In this document: one piece after another, positions 1-11,648 of the stretch
Layout of the letters: each line of letters starts with the position of its first letter
Numbering within the stretch: position 1 is the first letter of the stretch
The notes under the pieces: generated by a model
Told to the model about the DNA's origin: nothing
Database searches by the model: none
Seen by the model: only the letters and a program-made list of their open reading frames with translations
Assembly: GCF_021347895.1 (NCBI RefSeq)
Contig: NC_067126.1
Span: 33,244,482-33,308,481, forward strand
Length of the DNA stretch: 64,000 bases
Direction: 5' to 3'
Source: Acanthochromis polyacanthus
Lineage: Eukaryota > Chordata > Actinopteri > Pomacentridae
Translations under genes and position numbers: made by a program

Positions 1-3000
1 AGAAAGTAATGCTGTAAAATACATACACTGGGACAGAAATGAGAACATTTCGCTCTGAAAAGTAGGAGTGAAAGTATAAAGTAGCATCATTATCATGTGT
101 AGTGTAACTTTACAACCTCAGAATAATTGCCAGCATTATATATTGTAATAATATAACATAATAATGTAAATTGCATTGCCAGCAGTGCATTTCTCATTTT
201 ATGTAATTTATGTAGTTTTGTCTTATCTTGTATTACAATCAAGTTAAGTACAGTACTTTAGTAAATGTACTTAGTTGCTTTCCACTCCTGTATGCTCAGA
301 GAGGAGTGGAAAAGTTTTGTGCATGACTTGATACAGTTCATGTAGTTTTCAATAAAATAATAGTACATAAAATGCTCATTTAAGAGGTTTCAGAACTTTT
401 CAAAGTCTGGCTGCTGGAAGTTAACTTTAATAGATTTCTATTAGCCTCTAATCATGTCATTCATATTTGATAACTATTTCTGATCAGAAATGAGAAACCT
501 TCAAAAAGCACAAGTACTGCCCAAAACCAGCAAGATCAGCTACTTACAAGATAAGTGAGACTTCTCTCCAGCAGCGGATCCCCCATTAGATCTCCACAGA
601 AGACAAGCCACAACTCAAACTGTTAAACCGTCAGATTCCAGACGATCGACCCACATAAACACGACCCACATGTTCACAGACAACACACAGGATAGGGTGT
701 TGATAGACTGGTTACGTGCTTTGGAAAGTGGAACAAGTTGATTTACAATCTCCATGAATATCATTAGCGCTGATGGGGAGGGCTGGACAGGAAGGGTCAG
801 CGCTCCTACGTCGAGTGAACAAAACAAACCCACCAGGGAGGAAAAGACGAGTACAAATGTAGGTGATCATCACACACAGTGGCGTCAGTCATGCAAAGAA
901 ACTATTTCTCCACTGGGAGCAGAGGCAGCGGTACAGATGCTATCAGATCAGAGGGTTTAATTTCTGTGATTAGCGTGTATCACTCTGTGTACTACAATAC
1001 CCATGAGCCACGGCGACTGTCTACAATGCCCTGCTTAGCACGTCTTGGTTTAAAAAAAACGTTATGTACGCAAAGTGTTTTTAAAAACACAAGCATTTGG
1101 AGTGAGTTGGGTTGAATAGACTGATCTGGAGGCAATTCAAAATGTAAATATTAACTTTAAGATTTTACAGAGCTATTCATTATGTGACATTACCTGAGAA
1201 ATTTCAATATTAAGGTTAAAACCTTTAAAAATATATATAAAATACAACTTTAATTGATTAAATTAAATAGTAAGGTCAAGGCCCTACACTATGATCAATT
1301 ATGGAAATGTACCTGATCCTACAAAGTTCTACATGGAAAACCCAAGAAACATATTTGAGACAGCGGAGAGAAAGAGCTCCCTATAAATTGGAAGAGACTT
1401 CCAGCAGAACCAGAGTCAGCGAGCCTTTACTGGTTGGTTGTGAGAGTAAATGAGAGTGAAAAGTAATAGTGTAGAGAAACAGACAACAAACAAGAGCACA
1501 TAAACACTGGACATGTTGGTGGAACCCATAGACACAGATCAGACCTGTGCAGCTTCCCAGCCAGAAATACCTCCAAAAAGCCACAAGGAGAGAGAACAGA
1601 GAAGGTAACACATTAACTACAATAGAGAGATGACACAAAGTTAATAAGAGTGCACATAAATGCATGGAGGAAGTGACAAGGATGAGCACACGTGAAGACA
1701 GACGTATGAACAGAAAGAACAGCCAAAGGAAAGCAAGTGGAACTATAAAAGCAAAAGAGTAAAGGGGAAAACTAAGTGAACTCAGGCAACCGATCAATAC
1801 AAAGCAGCAGGTCGATAAAAAGAGTGGGCCTGACAAGGGGAGCTTCAAGAAAAACCTATAATTTTGATTTGAAATTGTCAATGGAGGGGCAGGATTTAAT
1901 GTGGAACAGCAGTCTGGCACAGAGTCTGGGTGTGATAACTATAAAAGCCTCTGTCACCTTTAGGTTTGAGGCATAAATGGGGAACTGAAAGGAGTAAACG
2001 ATGAAGATCTAACACAGGAAAAGTCAAAAATACCAATACACCTCTTTATTTCTAGATATTTTAACATGGCCGAGTAAAAAATAAGCTCAGGTATTAATGA
2101 TAAAAATGATTAACTTCTATTTAGCTGCTTTAGTTTCAGGGTCTTGGTCTAGTACATGCAGGCTCACTGTCATAGCCTGCTGGGTCTCTTGAACAGAACA
2201 TGGGCATCATTAGTGTTATTTCGAACCCTAATGTTCTTTTTTCTACTACTGTACGGCAGGTCAAAACTGACACTGTGAAAAAGGCCTATAAGAGTTCTAA
2301 AGGTGAAAGCTGTCTGCATTAAAAAGTGCAACATGACAGCACCTAGCACGGTCTACCACCTGAGAAGTGATCTAATAGGGCAAATTCAAGGAAAACGCCC
2401 CTGTAGATGAATCTCGGTAGTCAGACTGAAGTGCCAACAACTACAGTGAAGAGAAAAGGTATGTGAACTGCTTGGAATGCTTTAATTGGTCATTAAACGA
2501 GATCTGATCTCCATCGAAGTAACAAGTGTAGACAAACACAATGTGCTTAAGCTAATAGCACATAAACATTTGTAATCTCTTGTGGCCTGAACCTTAGCTG
2601 GCAGACAGCCACTCTCACAATATCCCCTAAAATACCTCAGTAAACTTGGAAATTTATCTTCTCCTCAATAATGAAGAGCTGTTGTGGCCCAGAGGCATCA
2701 AAGCGCTCCAAATCGTGATGCTCCCATTATCGTACTTCACCTTTGGGATGCCATTTTGATGCTATACGTAGAGCTGCATGTTCTTCCTAAACATTTAAAC
2801 CCAAACATCAGGTCTCTTCGATAATTTGCGTGTGGTACAGCTACGATAGGAGATATAGAGCAGCTGCAGTAATTCCTACAAGCCTTTAGCTGTTACTCTG
2901 AGCTTCTTTTTGGACCTTTTAATATGCAGCATACTGCCTTTGGAGTCTTCTTAGCTATCCACTTCTAGAGAGAACAGCTACGGTGCTAAAGTGTCTCCAC

Positions 3001-6000
3001 TTATAGACAATCTGTCTAACTACGGTATGATGAATATCTAAACTCTTTATGCAAATAAACAGTTTGATGATAAGTGTTCCTTTTATATGAGGCACATTCA
3101 AATTAGCAGATGCTTCTTGTGAATAGCAAAATGCTTGTTTGTTCATAAGTGTAACTTAGAGGCCTAGACAATTTAGTGTTTTACACAGACTTTAATTCCA
3201 AAGGATTAATTTACTTTTTCCATAAAAATTTAAGTAAATTGAGAATAAAAAACCCTAAATACAGTGTGACTTGCCCACAGTTCAATGATTAGCATTGATT
3301 GTAAAACTGAAAAGAAAGGTAAAACCTGTACATTCTTCCTGTTTTGTGTTGTGTTATCTGAGCTACTCCCTGTAAAATATATTATTATCTTGGAAAGTAC
3401 ACTGAAGCTTCTGTGATTTTCTGGAAATGAAATTTCCTAATGCTATGCAGGATGATCATGAACAGGAGGCGGCATGCCAGACAGACAAAATAAAACACAA
3501 AACCCTCTACAATGCAGTCTGTGAAATAGTTGAGTTACGTACGAGTTTCCCTAATACCGGTATATGTACTAGTAGCTTCATGTTTTATACATTTAAACTC
3601 AGACAGCTCATGAGCATTGTGTAGTGCGTTCAGCAAAACATCTATTTATTGTATATGCCAAATTAACTTGCATGGTTTCCATACTGAAGTGATTTATAAC
3701 TAAATGAAATCCAGAAATCAAAAATCCACAGGCATCCTTTATTACATTTTCACTCGTTTTAATAAACAACATGAATGTATTCAAAGGCTTTGTTCACAGC
3801 AGCTAGGGCAGCAGCTGACAAATATTATACTGTCATATTGTGAGCAGACTAACAGCTGCATTAGTATGCAGATAGGATTAAATATCCACTCTGCCGACTA
3901 CAATTAGACAAATAACATAAATTTCCTAGTTTCTCACAGCTACGGTGTGAAGGTCTTCTCTAATTCATCGTTGCACAAAAGCATTCAAAATACCAATTAA
4001 GCTCCACATGTTCACTGTTTGAAATTAACTTGCTGTTTTTATCAGTCTTTCGTCATTGATAAATTCACTACTATGGATTTCAATAGAGGGGGAATAGATT
4101 AAAGGTGGTCTGAACTACTTGGTTGTTCTGTGGTATTGCAAGTATAATGCTTGAGAGCACAATGGTAGACAATACATTTTCATGAGACACTTCAAACTGA
4201 GTATTTGTGTCATCATCTGCCTCTGTAAACTTTAATTGGAGCCTGTCTTGTAGCACTAGTGTCACTTTTTCAACTTCAGAGAACAAAACAACAAGAAGAG
4301 GAAGCACCGCCTGATTTAATGAGTCTCTCAGTCTTTCTGAAAATAAGCTCGATTTCAGTTTGTTTCCTCTTGCATTTCACAAAGTTAATCCGCCTTTGGT
4401 GAGATCCAAGAGAGCACTTTTCAGTTTCCTGCAAGCTCATTCTCCTCCAGGCCATCTCTCCTCCACGGTGCTGAGAGGAATGCAGATGGCACTTTACCTA
4501 AACACTCCAGCTGCTCAGTACTCTCAAACTTCTCTTTCTCTGCCTCAAATTATTCCAACAAGAGAGCATTCAGATGTGTTTTGCGGCACATCATTCTGAA
4601 ATTTAATGTCTCAGATGCTTCCATTCCAGAATCACGCTTGCAGCTTTGCTTACTAGCATGTGAAATGAGGCTATAATGATGTGAAATAAGCAAAGAACTG
4701 ACAGAGGCCTGCATACGTTAAGAGTTATTGTGATCCTTTTTGAGAAAATGCAAGTAATAAACGCGCCACAGTCATTTATTCCGCAGCTTTATGAAATCAG
4801 CCTCTTCCAGCTTGGCACAAAGGGAATGAGAGTAAGATAAAATGGCATTTAAAATACATGTACAGTGACAACGCTCCTTTAGCAAACAACACAAACTAAT
4901 GATCTCATGGATGTGTGACGTTATAAATGGAGCGCAGCCATGAATAATTTGAGTAGTGTGTACATTTTGCAAAACTTACAACTTCAGTGTTTAACTTTAC
5001 ACAAGATGAGAGCACACATCTTTGGATAGTATGTCCTATCAACTCTTAATCTTTGCTCCAGTGATTTATGCCCTCATTTCGTCACTACATTACTACAACA
5101 GAATGATGAACGGCTCCCTCTAAAGGCTTTATAAGTTTCTGCAATTTAACAGGTCCCTAAGAGAAAGCTCAGTGAGTGAAGATGTATTTTATAGCTGTAT
5201 ATCTTTTTTAGAGCGTCATACTAAAGTATTCCTGTAAAGCACTGAGCATTATATCAAATGAGTGAAGATTACAGCATGCACTGCTTGGGGGTGCTTTCAA
5301 AATCATCATCTTCTACACACAAGCTTTCCCTAAAACAATATTGAGGCAGAATGCAGAAAAAAGAAAAGAAGCTAAATGGCGTTATTAAGTTAGGTTTTTA
5401 CATCCAAGATTCAACTAGAATGAAATATTTTTCAATATTTCACAAAGTCGTAACCAGAGGCCAGTCTAATAACAGCCCAAAATGAAAAGCAAAATCCACT
5501 TAAACAAATCTTAAACAGGACTGTAACTAATGAAAGGATCCACCGCAGTCATATTAAACAGCTTTTGCCTTGAAGTAGGGCAGCCTACTGTCAGAACACC
5601 TCAAGATGAGTGCTACAGGGCAGTATGCCGGGAAGATGTAGACATGAGATCAATGCACATCAAGCTATGGAGGATTCTTAGGTGAACACCAAAATTTAAC
5701 TGTAATATTCACATTGTTAATTCCATCTATAAAGCCTATTTAAACACATCAGTACTTTCAACTGTCCTCTGCTGACTGAAATAATCTAATTTCATAACAC
5801 TTTTAGTTCTCACTGCTCAATGTTCTGTCTCCGATGTATTTTTGCTCTGAAAAGGTTCACCAGTGAACATGTTGTACTTATATAGAAGAACAACATGTTC
5901 ACTTTTGAGCATACTCAACAAAGAAAATCTGGGAAGAGTAAAAAGTTTGAAACACTTTATGTAATAAGCAAAGCCAAGATGATTCATGCACCTCTCATCT

Positions 6001-8641
6001 GCCAGCTTATCTCGCACCTTGAAACCCCCAACATAAGTAATTTTACATCCCATTATGCCACCACTATCTTACTGTATTCTCACAGCAAAACTAGGAGCTA
6101 AATTTGGTTAGCATCTCACTTCTTATTTAGGCTGAGAGTATCCTTTGAGTTACACTAAGGAGATCATGTCTCTGTTACCACACAAAGGTAGCTGAAAGTG
6201 ACATTGAAATGGATCGATGTAAAGCACTGATTTGACACTTGCATTTACAGCCATCCCACTCTGTGTTTCCCGTTTATCAGACACAAACTCGATGCTGTGT
6301 TGCTGCAGTTGCGAGCCAGCAGATTTAGCCCCATGCCATGTAAACGGACAGTCTCTTGTGGGAAGAAATATGTGCCTTAGGGACTGTAGCCAAGGATCAG
6401 GTCATGCTGCTGTACTGTGAGAAATAAGAGTTGAAGCTTCCTTCATGTAAACCAGATGTCTCTGCTTTCCATCTCAGCTCAGGCTGCAGAGATCCTGAGT
6501 GAGTACACCACTAATAAAATCCAACAACAGCCAGCCTATTGAACACAGAGGGTCATTTATAACATAGATCAACATTCTGAGATACAGATTTCCTACGTCA
6601 GGATCATGCTGGCGTAAGTTATCACCTGAACATCATGTACATCACAAACTTGACTGCAAACCTTCATTAGGATACACTGAATACAACATACTGCAGTGGT
6701 ATAGTTCCATATGATATTAACTCATCCTTAGCAAGCCATTGCAACTAATGTATCTGATCAAAACTCATGGTTGCCTTTGTGATTTAGCCAATAAATATAC
6801 ATTGGATGGCATTCAAGAAAGTAAATGCAGTCAGTATTGAAAGAGGCCTGAGCAGTTTGAGCTACAAAGCACATCTCATGAAAGGAGAATCTTGCAAAGC
6901 CGGGGCTGCTGTTGGGCGGAGGTGCTGTCGTGCTTTGTGGAAAAGAGACTATGCTGTAAACTTGACTACACCGATGTTGTTGCAACAGTCTCTTGGATAC
7001 TGTTGTCCCTGAATGAACCACTGGCTAGGTGTTTGCACAGTCACAAAATGCAACTTTGATCGCTGACTTGGAATGTAATTTGCATACAGTGAGGCAGCTT
7101 ACTTACTGTCACTGTAAGCTGACAACGACATCATGTGAGTCTCCAGGATGGATCCCAGAACTGAGGTTTGAGCTCATGTGTCTAGATTTCATCTTAGAAT
7201 AAAGACAGTACAGCTATACCGTTCACAAACACCCCAAAAGGCCTTAAGGAAAGTAAAGGAGAAATCAGTGACTAATGACAACATCTAGTCTGACTCTGAG
7301 GCTGTTATCTATAGTGGAGGTAAAATTTTCCAGCTTAACAAAAAAAAACTTTGGCTCATGTTAGCACATGCTCGCTCTCCAATGTCATAAATCACATTAA
7401 ATATCCTGTGTGACACATAGTTGTCTCCAGTATTAATCAGCTTTATTCATATTTACTGAGCACATTTCTAAGGGTTCTGGCTGCAGGATCGGTGTCCTTG
7501 TTGATGACTTCAAGAGGGAACAGTTACTTGGCATTTATTACAAGCCTATTATAATGTCACGCCTGTAATACATTTCCATTATACTCCATAAACAGTGTTA
7601 CCATGAGGACCAATTTGAGCACAACAGAGCAGACTGGCTCTGTCGCAGGCACAAATATTCAGTGATTTGTTTTATTTATTGCAGCAAAATACCATTGCTT
7701 TTACCTGTGCACTGCTACTGCTGCTTAGCATGGTGTAGTCATAATAATTAAAAACTTAATTTATAGCACTTTTAATGCAGAACACACTGCACTAATTTGT
7801 GAAACTACTAGAATAAATAATAATACATCATTTTCCTTAGCTCAAGTTAAAAATGTTCCTGTTTGGTTGGCTCTCAGGCTCAGAAGTAGTTATGTAAGAG
7901 TTTTATAGAAATATGATCAAATTCACAAAGCATGAATCTGAAAATACAATTTCATGATAATAATTCTGTTTGACATACTTGCAGAGGAAATTATGACAGA
8001 ATTTTCCTCGCTTTTTACCAGAAAAACCATCTTGAAGTGTTGTCCTATGATGTAAGAAAATAAGGCTTGCAAAGTTTCCCAAGCAGTTACACGTCTTCCA
8101 GCAAGTCAAAGCAAAGGCTGGCATCAATTTGTCAAAAAAACAACAAAGGTTGAATCACTTTTATTGTCTGACGTCCACACGTAGCCAACTGCAAAACTGT
8201 CCTGTTAGTCAGACCTGGGGATGTTGCAATAGTAGGACACTTCTTTTTCCTTTAGATCTGTTTCCACACGTCAAAAGCAGAACTGCACGTAGTGGATGTA
8301 CAAAACGTATAATCCCAGTGTTTTATTAGAGATTAATGAAAATCACGTCACTTGGGATGTCTCATCCAGGAGGGAATTCCAGACACTTCCCGAATTTGGA
8401 AACGGTATGTAAAATGCGAGAATCAACCAAAAGCTCCACTTCTTGTACAAAATATGTCATGTATGGAATTAAAAAAAAACTAACGAAAAAGCGATTCAAA
8501 AGTTAGTTGCAGGACGTTTTGATAAACTTGCAAACCCAGAAACTTCCCCATCACAACGCCTCCAAATCCACACTGGAGGAAGCACACAAACAGACAAAGT
8601 TGTTCTGTTTGGCATTTTAGGCAATAAAATCCGACACTGAC
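1..8641 (-). other. arhgap6: probable arhgap6 intron 1 (non-coding)
   Basis: This AT-rich stretch lies downstream of the minus-strand arhgap6 first coding exon, so by inference it is the start of that gene's first intron, which is very long in human. I searched both strands for later arhgap6 exons (GAP domain, the FTWNSMSG-type segment) and found none. A purine-rich tract at about 1380-1960 produces a long but low-complexity minus-strand reading frame with no recognisable protein. A transposon-like fragment lies at about 2340-2580. Nothing else supportable was seen; conserved regulatory elements could be present but cannot be judged without an alignment. Confidence 0.55.
2340..2580. mobile_element. 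DNA-transposon fragment (teleost, 'GTATGTGAAC' family)
   Basis: The stretch containing CACCTGAGAAGTGATCTAA, GGTATGTGAACTGCTTGGAA and AGACAAACACAATGTGCTTA resembles, from memory, a widespread fish repeat whose copies carry a 'GTATGTGAACCCCTTGGAA' block near one end. It has no open reading frame and no clear terminal inverted repeats, so it is a decayed fragment. The family assignment (Tc1/mariner-like) is tentative. Confidence 0.4.
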
Positions 8642-8788
8642 CTTACATGAAGTCTCCTCCGCTTCGGTACCATAATGCAGCATCAACGCCGAGTCCAAAC
8701 TCCTGGTTTGCCTCAGCCTCCTCTTGGAAATACTTTTGGGACTTAGCGAACACGAGAAAACACTGCTTAGCAATCCTTGAGCGGACAT
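8642..8788 (-). CDS. arhgap6: arhgap6 first coding exon (Rho GTPase-activating protein 6), partial
   Basis: Read on the minus strand from the ATG at 8788-8786, the exon encodes 49 residues beginning MSAQGLLSSVFSCS, followed by SKRRLRQTRSLDSAL. This matches the recalled N-terminus of human ARHGAP6 (MSAQSLLHSVFSCS, then SKRKLRQTRSLDPAL). ARHGAP6 is a RhoGAP that stimulates GTP hydrolysis by RhoA and affects actin organisation; the GAP domain is encoded by later exons outside the window. Two donors are possible: GTCAGT after 8642 (phase 0, 49 codons) and GTAAGG after 8647 (phase 1). The human first exon is much longer after this motif, so this fish exon is short. The ATG has G at -3. The gene runs leftward, divergent from frmpd4, as in human Xp22.2. 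Confidence 0.85.
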
Positions 8789-9065
8789 ATCTCATTTACT
8801 AACTCAGCTCGTAGATTTAAAAAGTGTTAGAACAGACTCATATCTCTGCCACAAGTCCAAACCAAGCGACCAAAGACGCGCAGCTCCACGGCGGCGCGTC
8901 AGCATGCTCACTATTATGAAATACGCGCCTGTAGTCTCCGGTCACCTCCTCCACCTCCTCCACCTCCCGAAGCTCTGACTCACTGCTTCCTGCTTTCATC
9001 ATTTTTAATAACGATTTAAAGAAGTGTGTGTTAATTTCCCCAAAGCACCAAAATAAACAATACAC
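8789..9065 (-). promoter_or_regulatory. arhgap6: putative arhgap6 5' UTR / promoter
   Basis: Immediately upstream of the arhgap6 ATG the sequence becomes locally CpG-rich (about 8874-8935, several CGCG and GGCGGCG tracts) in otherwise AT-rich DNA, with a (CCTCCA)-type run at about 8946-8968. This fits a promoter or 5' UTR on the minus strand. No TATA box was identified and the start site is unknown. A 75-codon minus-strand frame here has no recognisable similarity and is treated as untranslated. Confidence 0.4.
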
Positions 9066-9605
9066 CCAGGCATTAGGGCCAAAGCCTTTAATTTATGCGT
9101 GGGTATGACTCACTTAGCGCTGGTTCCTGCCGTTAAACTGGAAAGATGAATTGCAATGAACACCAGCAGGGTAAACACGGTGGATTTATGCCTTCAAGTA
9201 TGACCAGGGAATAAACTGACCCCCTGGTAAGACGTTCTTGTACATTTCCAGCCTATATTTCTGTTTTTATTTCAATAAGCCGTCACAAAGGATTTACAGC
9301 TAAACATCATTTGTAATCTTCCAAGTATATATTCCAGTCTCTGTAAGTGGTTGATAATGACTTAAAACAAGCTGCACTGCATAAAAGATCTACCTTATGA
9401 GTAAATATTTCACGAAAAGTGCAACGTTTTGGAAATAGAGAATATAGTACCACACCAAGTGTCCATAGCTGTCATCAAAGCAAAATGGAGCTACTTTAAA
9501 GAATCTAAAATACAAAACACAATCTGGTTTGGTGAACAAGTTTTTGTTTACTATGTAATTCCATACGTATTCTTTCATAATTCTGGTAGTGTACGTAAGA
9601 CTGTC

Positions 9606-9708
9606 TAGTATCTGAATTTCTAGAAAGGTGCTTTCATGGCTAGAAAACATACAACAAACTTCAACTAAAACTATTAAAATGACCCATTTAGTTCTTCCAA
9701 TTTGGCTT
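9606..9708 (+). repeat. diverged direct repeat, copy A
   Basis: The segment from AGTATCTGAATTTCTAGA to CCAATTTGGCTTA shares the ordered blocks GTATCTGAATTTCTAGA, CCAGAAAAC/CTAGAAAAC, CAACTRAAACTATTAAAATGACCC and TTTGGCT with 10467-10558, in the same orientation about 860 bp away. The TATC array begins directly at its right end. Family unknown. Confidence 0.55.
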
Positions 9709-9709
9709 A

Positions 9710-9710
<1 letters not shown>

Positions 9711-9792
<82 letters not shown>
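9711..9792. repeat. (TATC)n microsatellite
   Basis: Eighty-two bases of uninterrupted tetranucleotide repeat, about 20 perfect copies. The perfection suggests it is young and length-polymorphic. Confidence 0.98.
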
Positions 9793-10466
9793 CAATGGAC
9801 GAAAAAATGACCCTCAAGCATTCATTCTTCTAAACTTTAAATCAATGCCACTCAAAAATCCATGAGATCTTACAAGGACTTCCATCTTAATATATTTTAT
9901 AATTATCCATTTATATATGTCAGCCAATAATAAATCAGCTCAAATAAAAGAAACTTTAAAATCCTAAATTTGTGAAGGAAAAACCTATGTAACTGTCCTG
10001 ACACACATTTTTAAAAATTCCAAATCACACACAAAACAGCTTAAACTGATCAAAAATGTTACAAAACAAATATAGAAAAAAAATCACACCTAACTAATTT
10101 GGATAATAGAAAATGTCAGGACAAACTTACAGCACCAGGACCAACAATTAATACGCTGAAGTAGCGCTAGTGAAAAGAATAAGGAAACAGTGCTAGTAAT
10201 TAATAAATATCTAAAATAAAATAATTTAAAAAACAAGTTGACACATTAAGTCATAACATATTTTGGGATGTGGCTGTAAAACTAAATAATCTGCTGCTTG
10301 AACGTTTGAAAAGTGTTTCCTTTGTCTTACATCAGCTCATCCTCCACACACTGATAAAATGTTTTAATAATGATTGAAAACAGAACTTATTACATAAAAT
10401 ATAAACCATATTAATAGTTACTTGCTCAAAATGAATGTAAATAGCTCCACATGTGAGAATATCCGG

Positions 10467-10558
10467 TATCTGAATTTCTAGAGAAACACTTTCAGAGCCA
10501 GAAAACAAATTCAACTGAAACTATTAAAATGACCCTTTCACTTCTATCAGTTTGGCTC
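10467..10558 (+). repeat. diverged direct repeat, copy B
   Basis: Second member of the pair described at 9606-9708. It carries the same order of conserved blocks, with small indels, but no microsatellite follows it. Confidence 0.55.
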
Positions 10559-11555
10559 TTGAGTGTGGTAAGTCTTTTGGGACAGACTTTGCCCAAATGT
10601 ACTGCTCTCTTTTACTCACATTGCAATTTTTTTCCCCCTTCACCAAAAGGCGGTTGTGATACATGGCATGCAGCGCCCTCGGAACAGACCCTTCCTGTGG
10701 GAGCCCTGGGGAAGGGACCTGTGTGATAACGTGACATGTGAACCAGCACTGTATGGCCACGATAAGGATTCATCAGATACCAGAGTCCACCAAACAGACA
10801 AGGGAAGTGGTGATAAGAGGGCGGCTTCGCGTTTGATCCACTTATTTGGTGGTGGCGAGGTTTGGAGTAAGAGATTCCCATCACACTTCCCGTTATATCA
10901 TTCCTCTGAGGGATAGGTGCAGCTTACATCCAGTAACCTCGTCAGAAGAAACGTTCGGTTCGCCAAGGTGCTACATGTGAGCTCAGGATTTGGTCGTAGA
11001 AATATATAGATTCGTGCATAAAACACAACATTTTGGCTTTGATTAAATCGAATTCGTGTTGGTGAACATAAACGAGGATTAGTCTCTGGAGCAGTGGAAC
11101 AGTGCCGTGCAGAATAACACAAAGGGAAAATAATGAGCAGTGCAGTGCGCAGCCTGCTAGCAGGGATGCTGTTAACGCTGCCGTCTCACTGGAACCACAC
11201 AGGTTTCTGGGGATGTATGTGGGAGGTAATTTTTCCTTGTGATTTATGAGGTTAGTTCTCTGGTGCCATTAGATTTTGAGGGGGATATTAAATGAAAGCA
11301 AAACAAGCCTCGGTTGTAGCATTTACATTCTCTTGAACAGACTTCTAAGACCTGTGATGAGAATAGCCTTGCCAGTGTTGTATTTAAAATCATTTTAAAC
11401 TCTCTAATGACTGCCCACATCAAGTATGAAAGGCTGTATCTCAGGGGTCATTTATTATTTCAGAAGGCCATTAAATGCTGGAGGCTGACTCCAAAACATG
11501 CATTTGTTTTAATAATGTTTTAAATGTGTAATTTTGTAATTGTGTTTTGTATTTG

Positions 11556-11648
11556 CTGCTGCCTATCTTGGCCAGGACTCCCTTGAAAAGGGGTTGTTAT
11601 TCTCAGTGGGATTTCTCTTGGTTAAATAAAGGTTAATAAAATAAATAA
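11556..11648 (+). mobile_element. 3' tail of a non-LTR retrotransposon-like repeat
   Basis: The sequence TGCCTATCTTGGCCAGGACT, then CTCCCTTGAAAAGG, then CTTGGTTAAATAAAGG, ending in repeated AATAAA-like units, matches from memory a very common teleost repeat end (LINE-type 3' UTR). No reverse-transcriptase coding region precedes it, so it is a short 5'-truncated copy. Confidence 0.6.

Noticed and set aside
1381..1920. 179-codon minus-strand open frame
   Set aside because: Low-complexity Leu/Phe/Ser-rich translation of the complement of a purine-rich tract; no start, splice or similarity support.
10612..10916. Overlapping open frames on both strands
   Set aside because: Briefly considered as a myelin-basic-protein-like exon because of a short Gly-rich stretch, but no convincing alignment and no paired splice sites.
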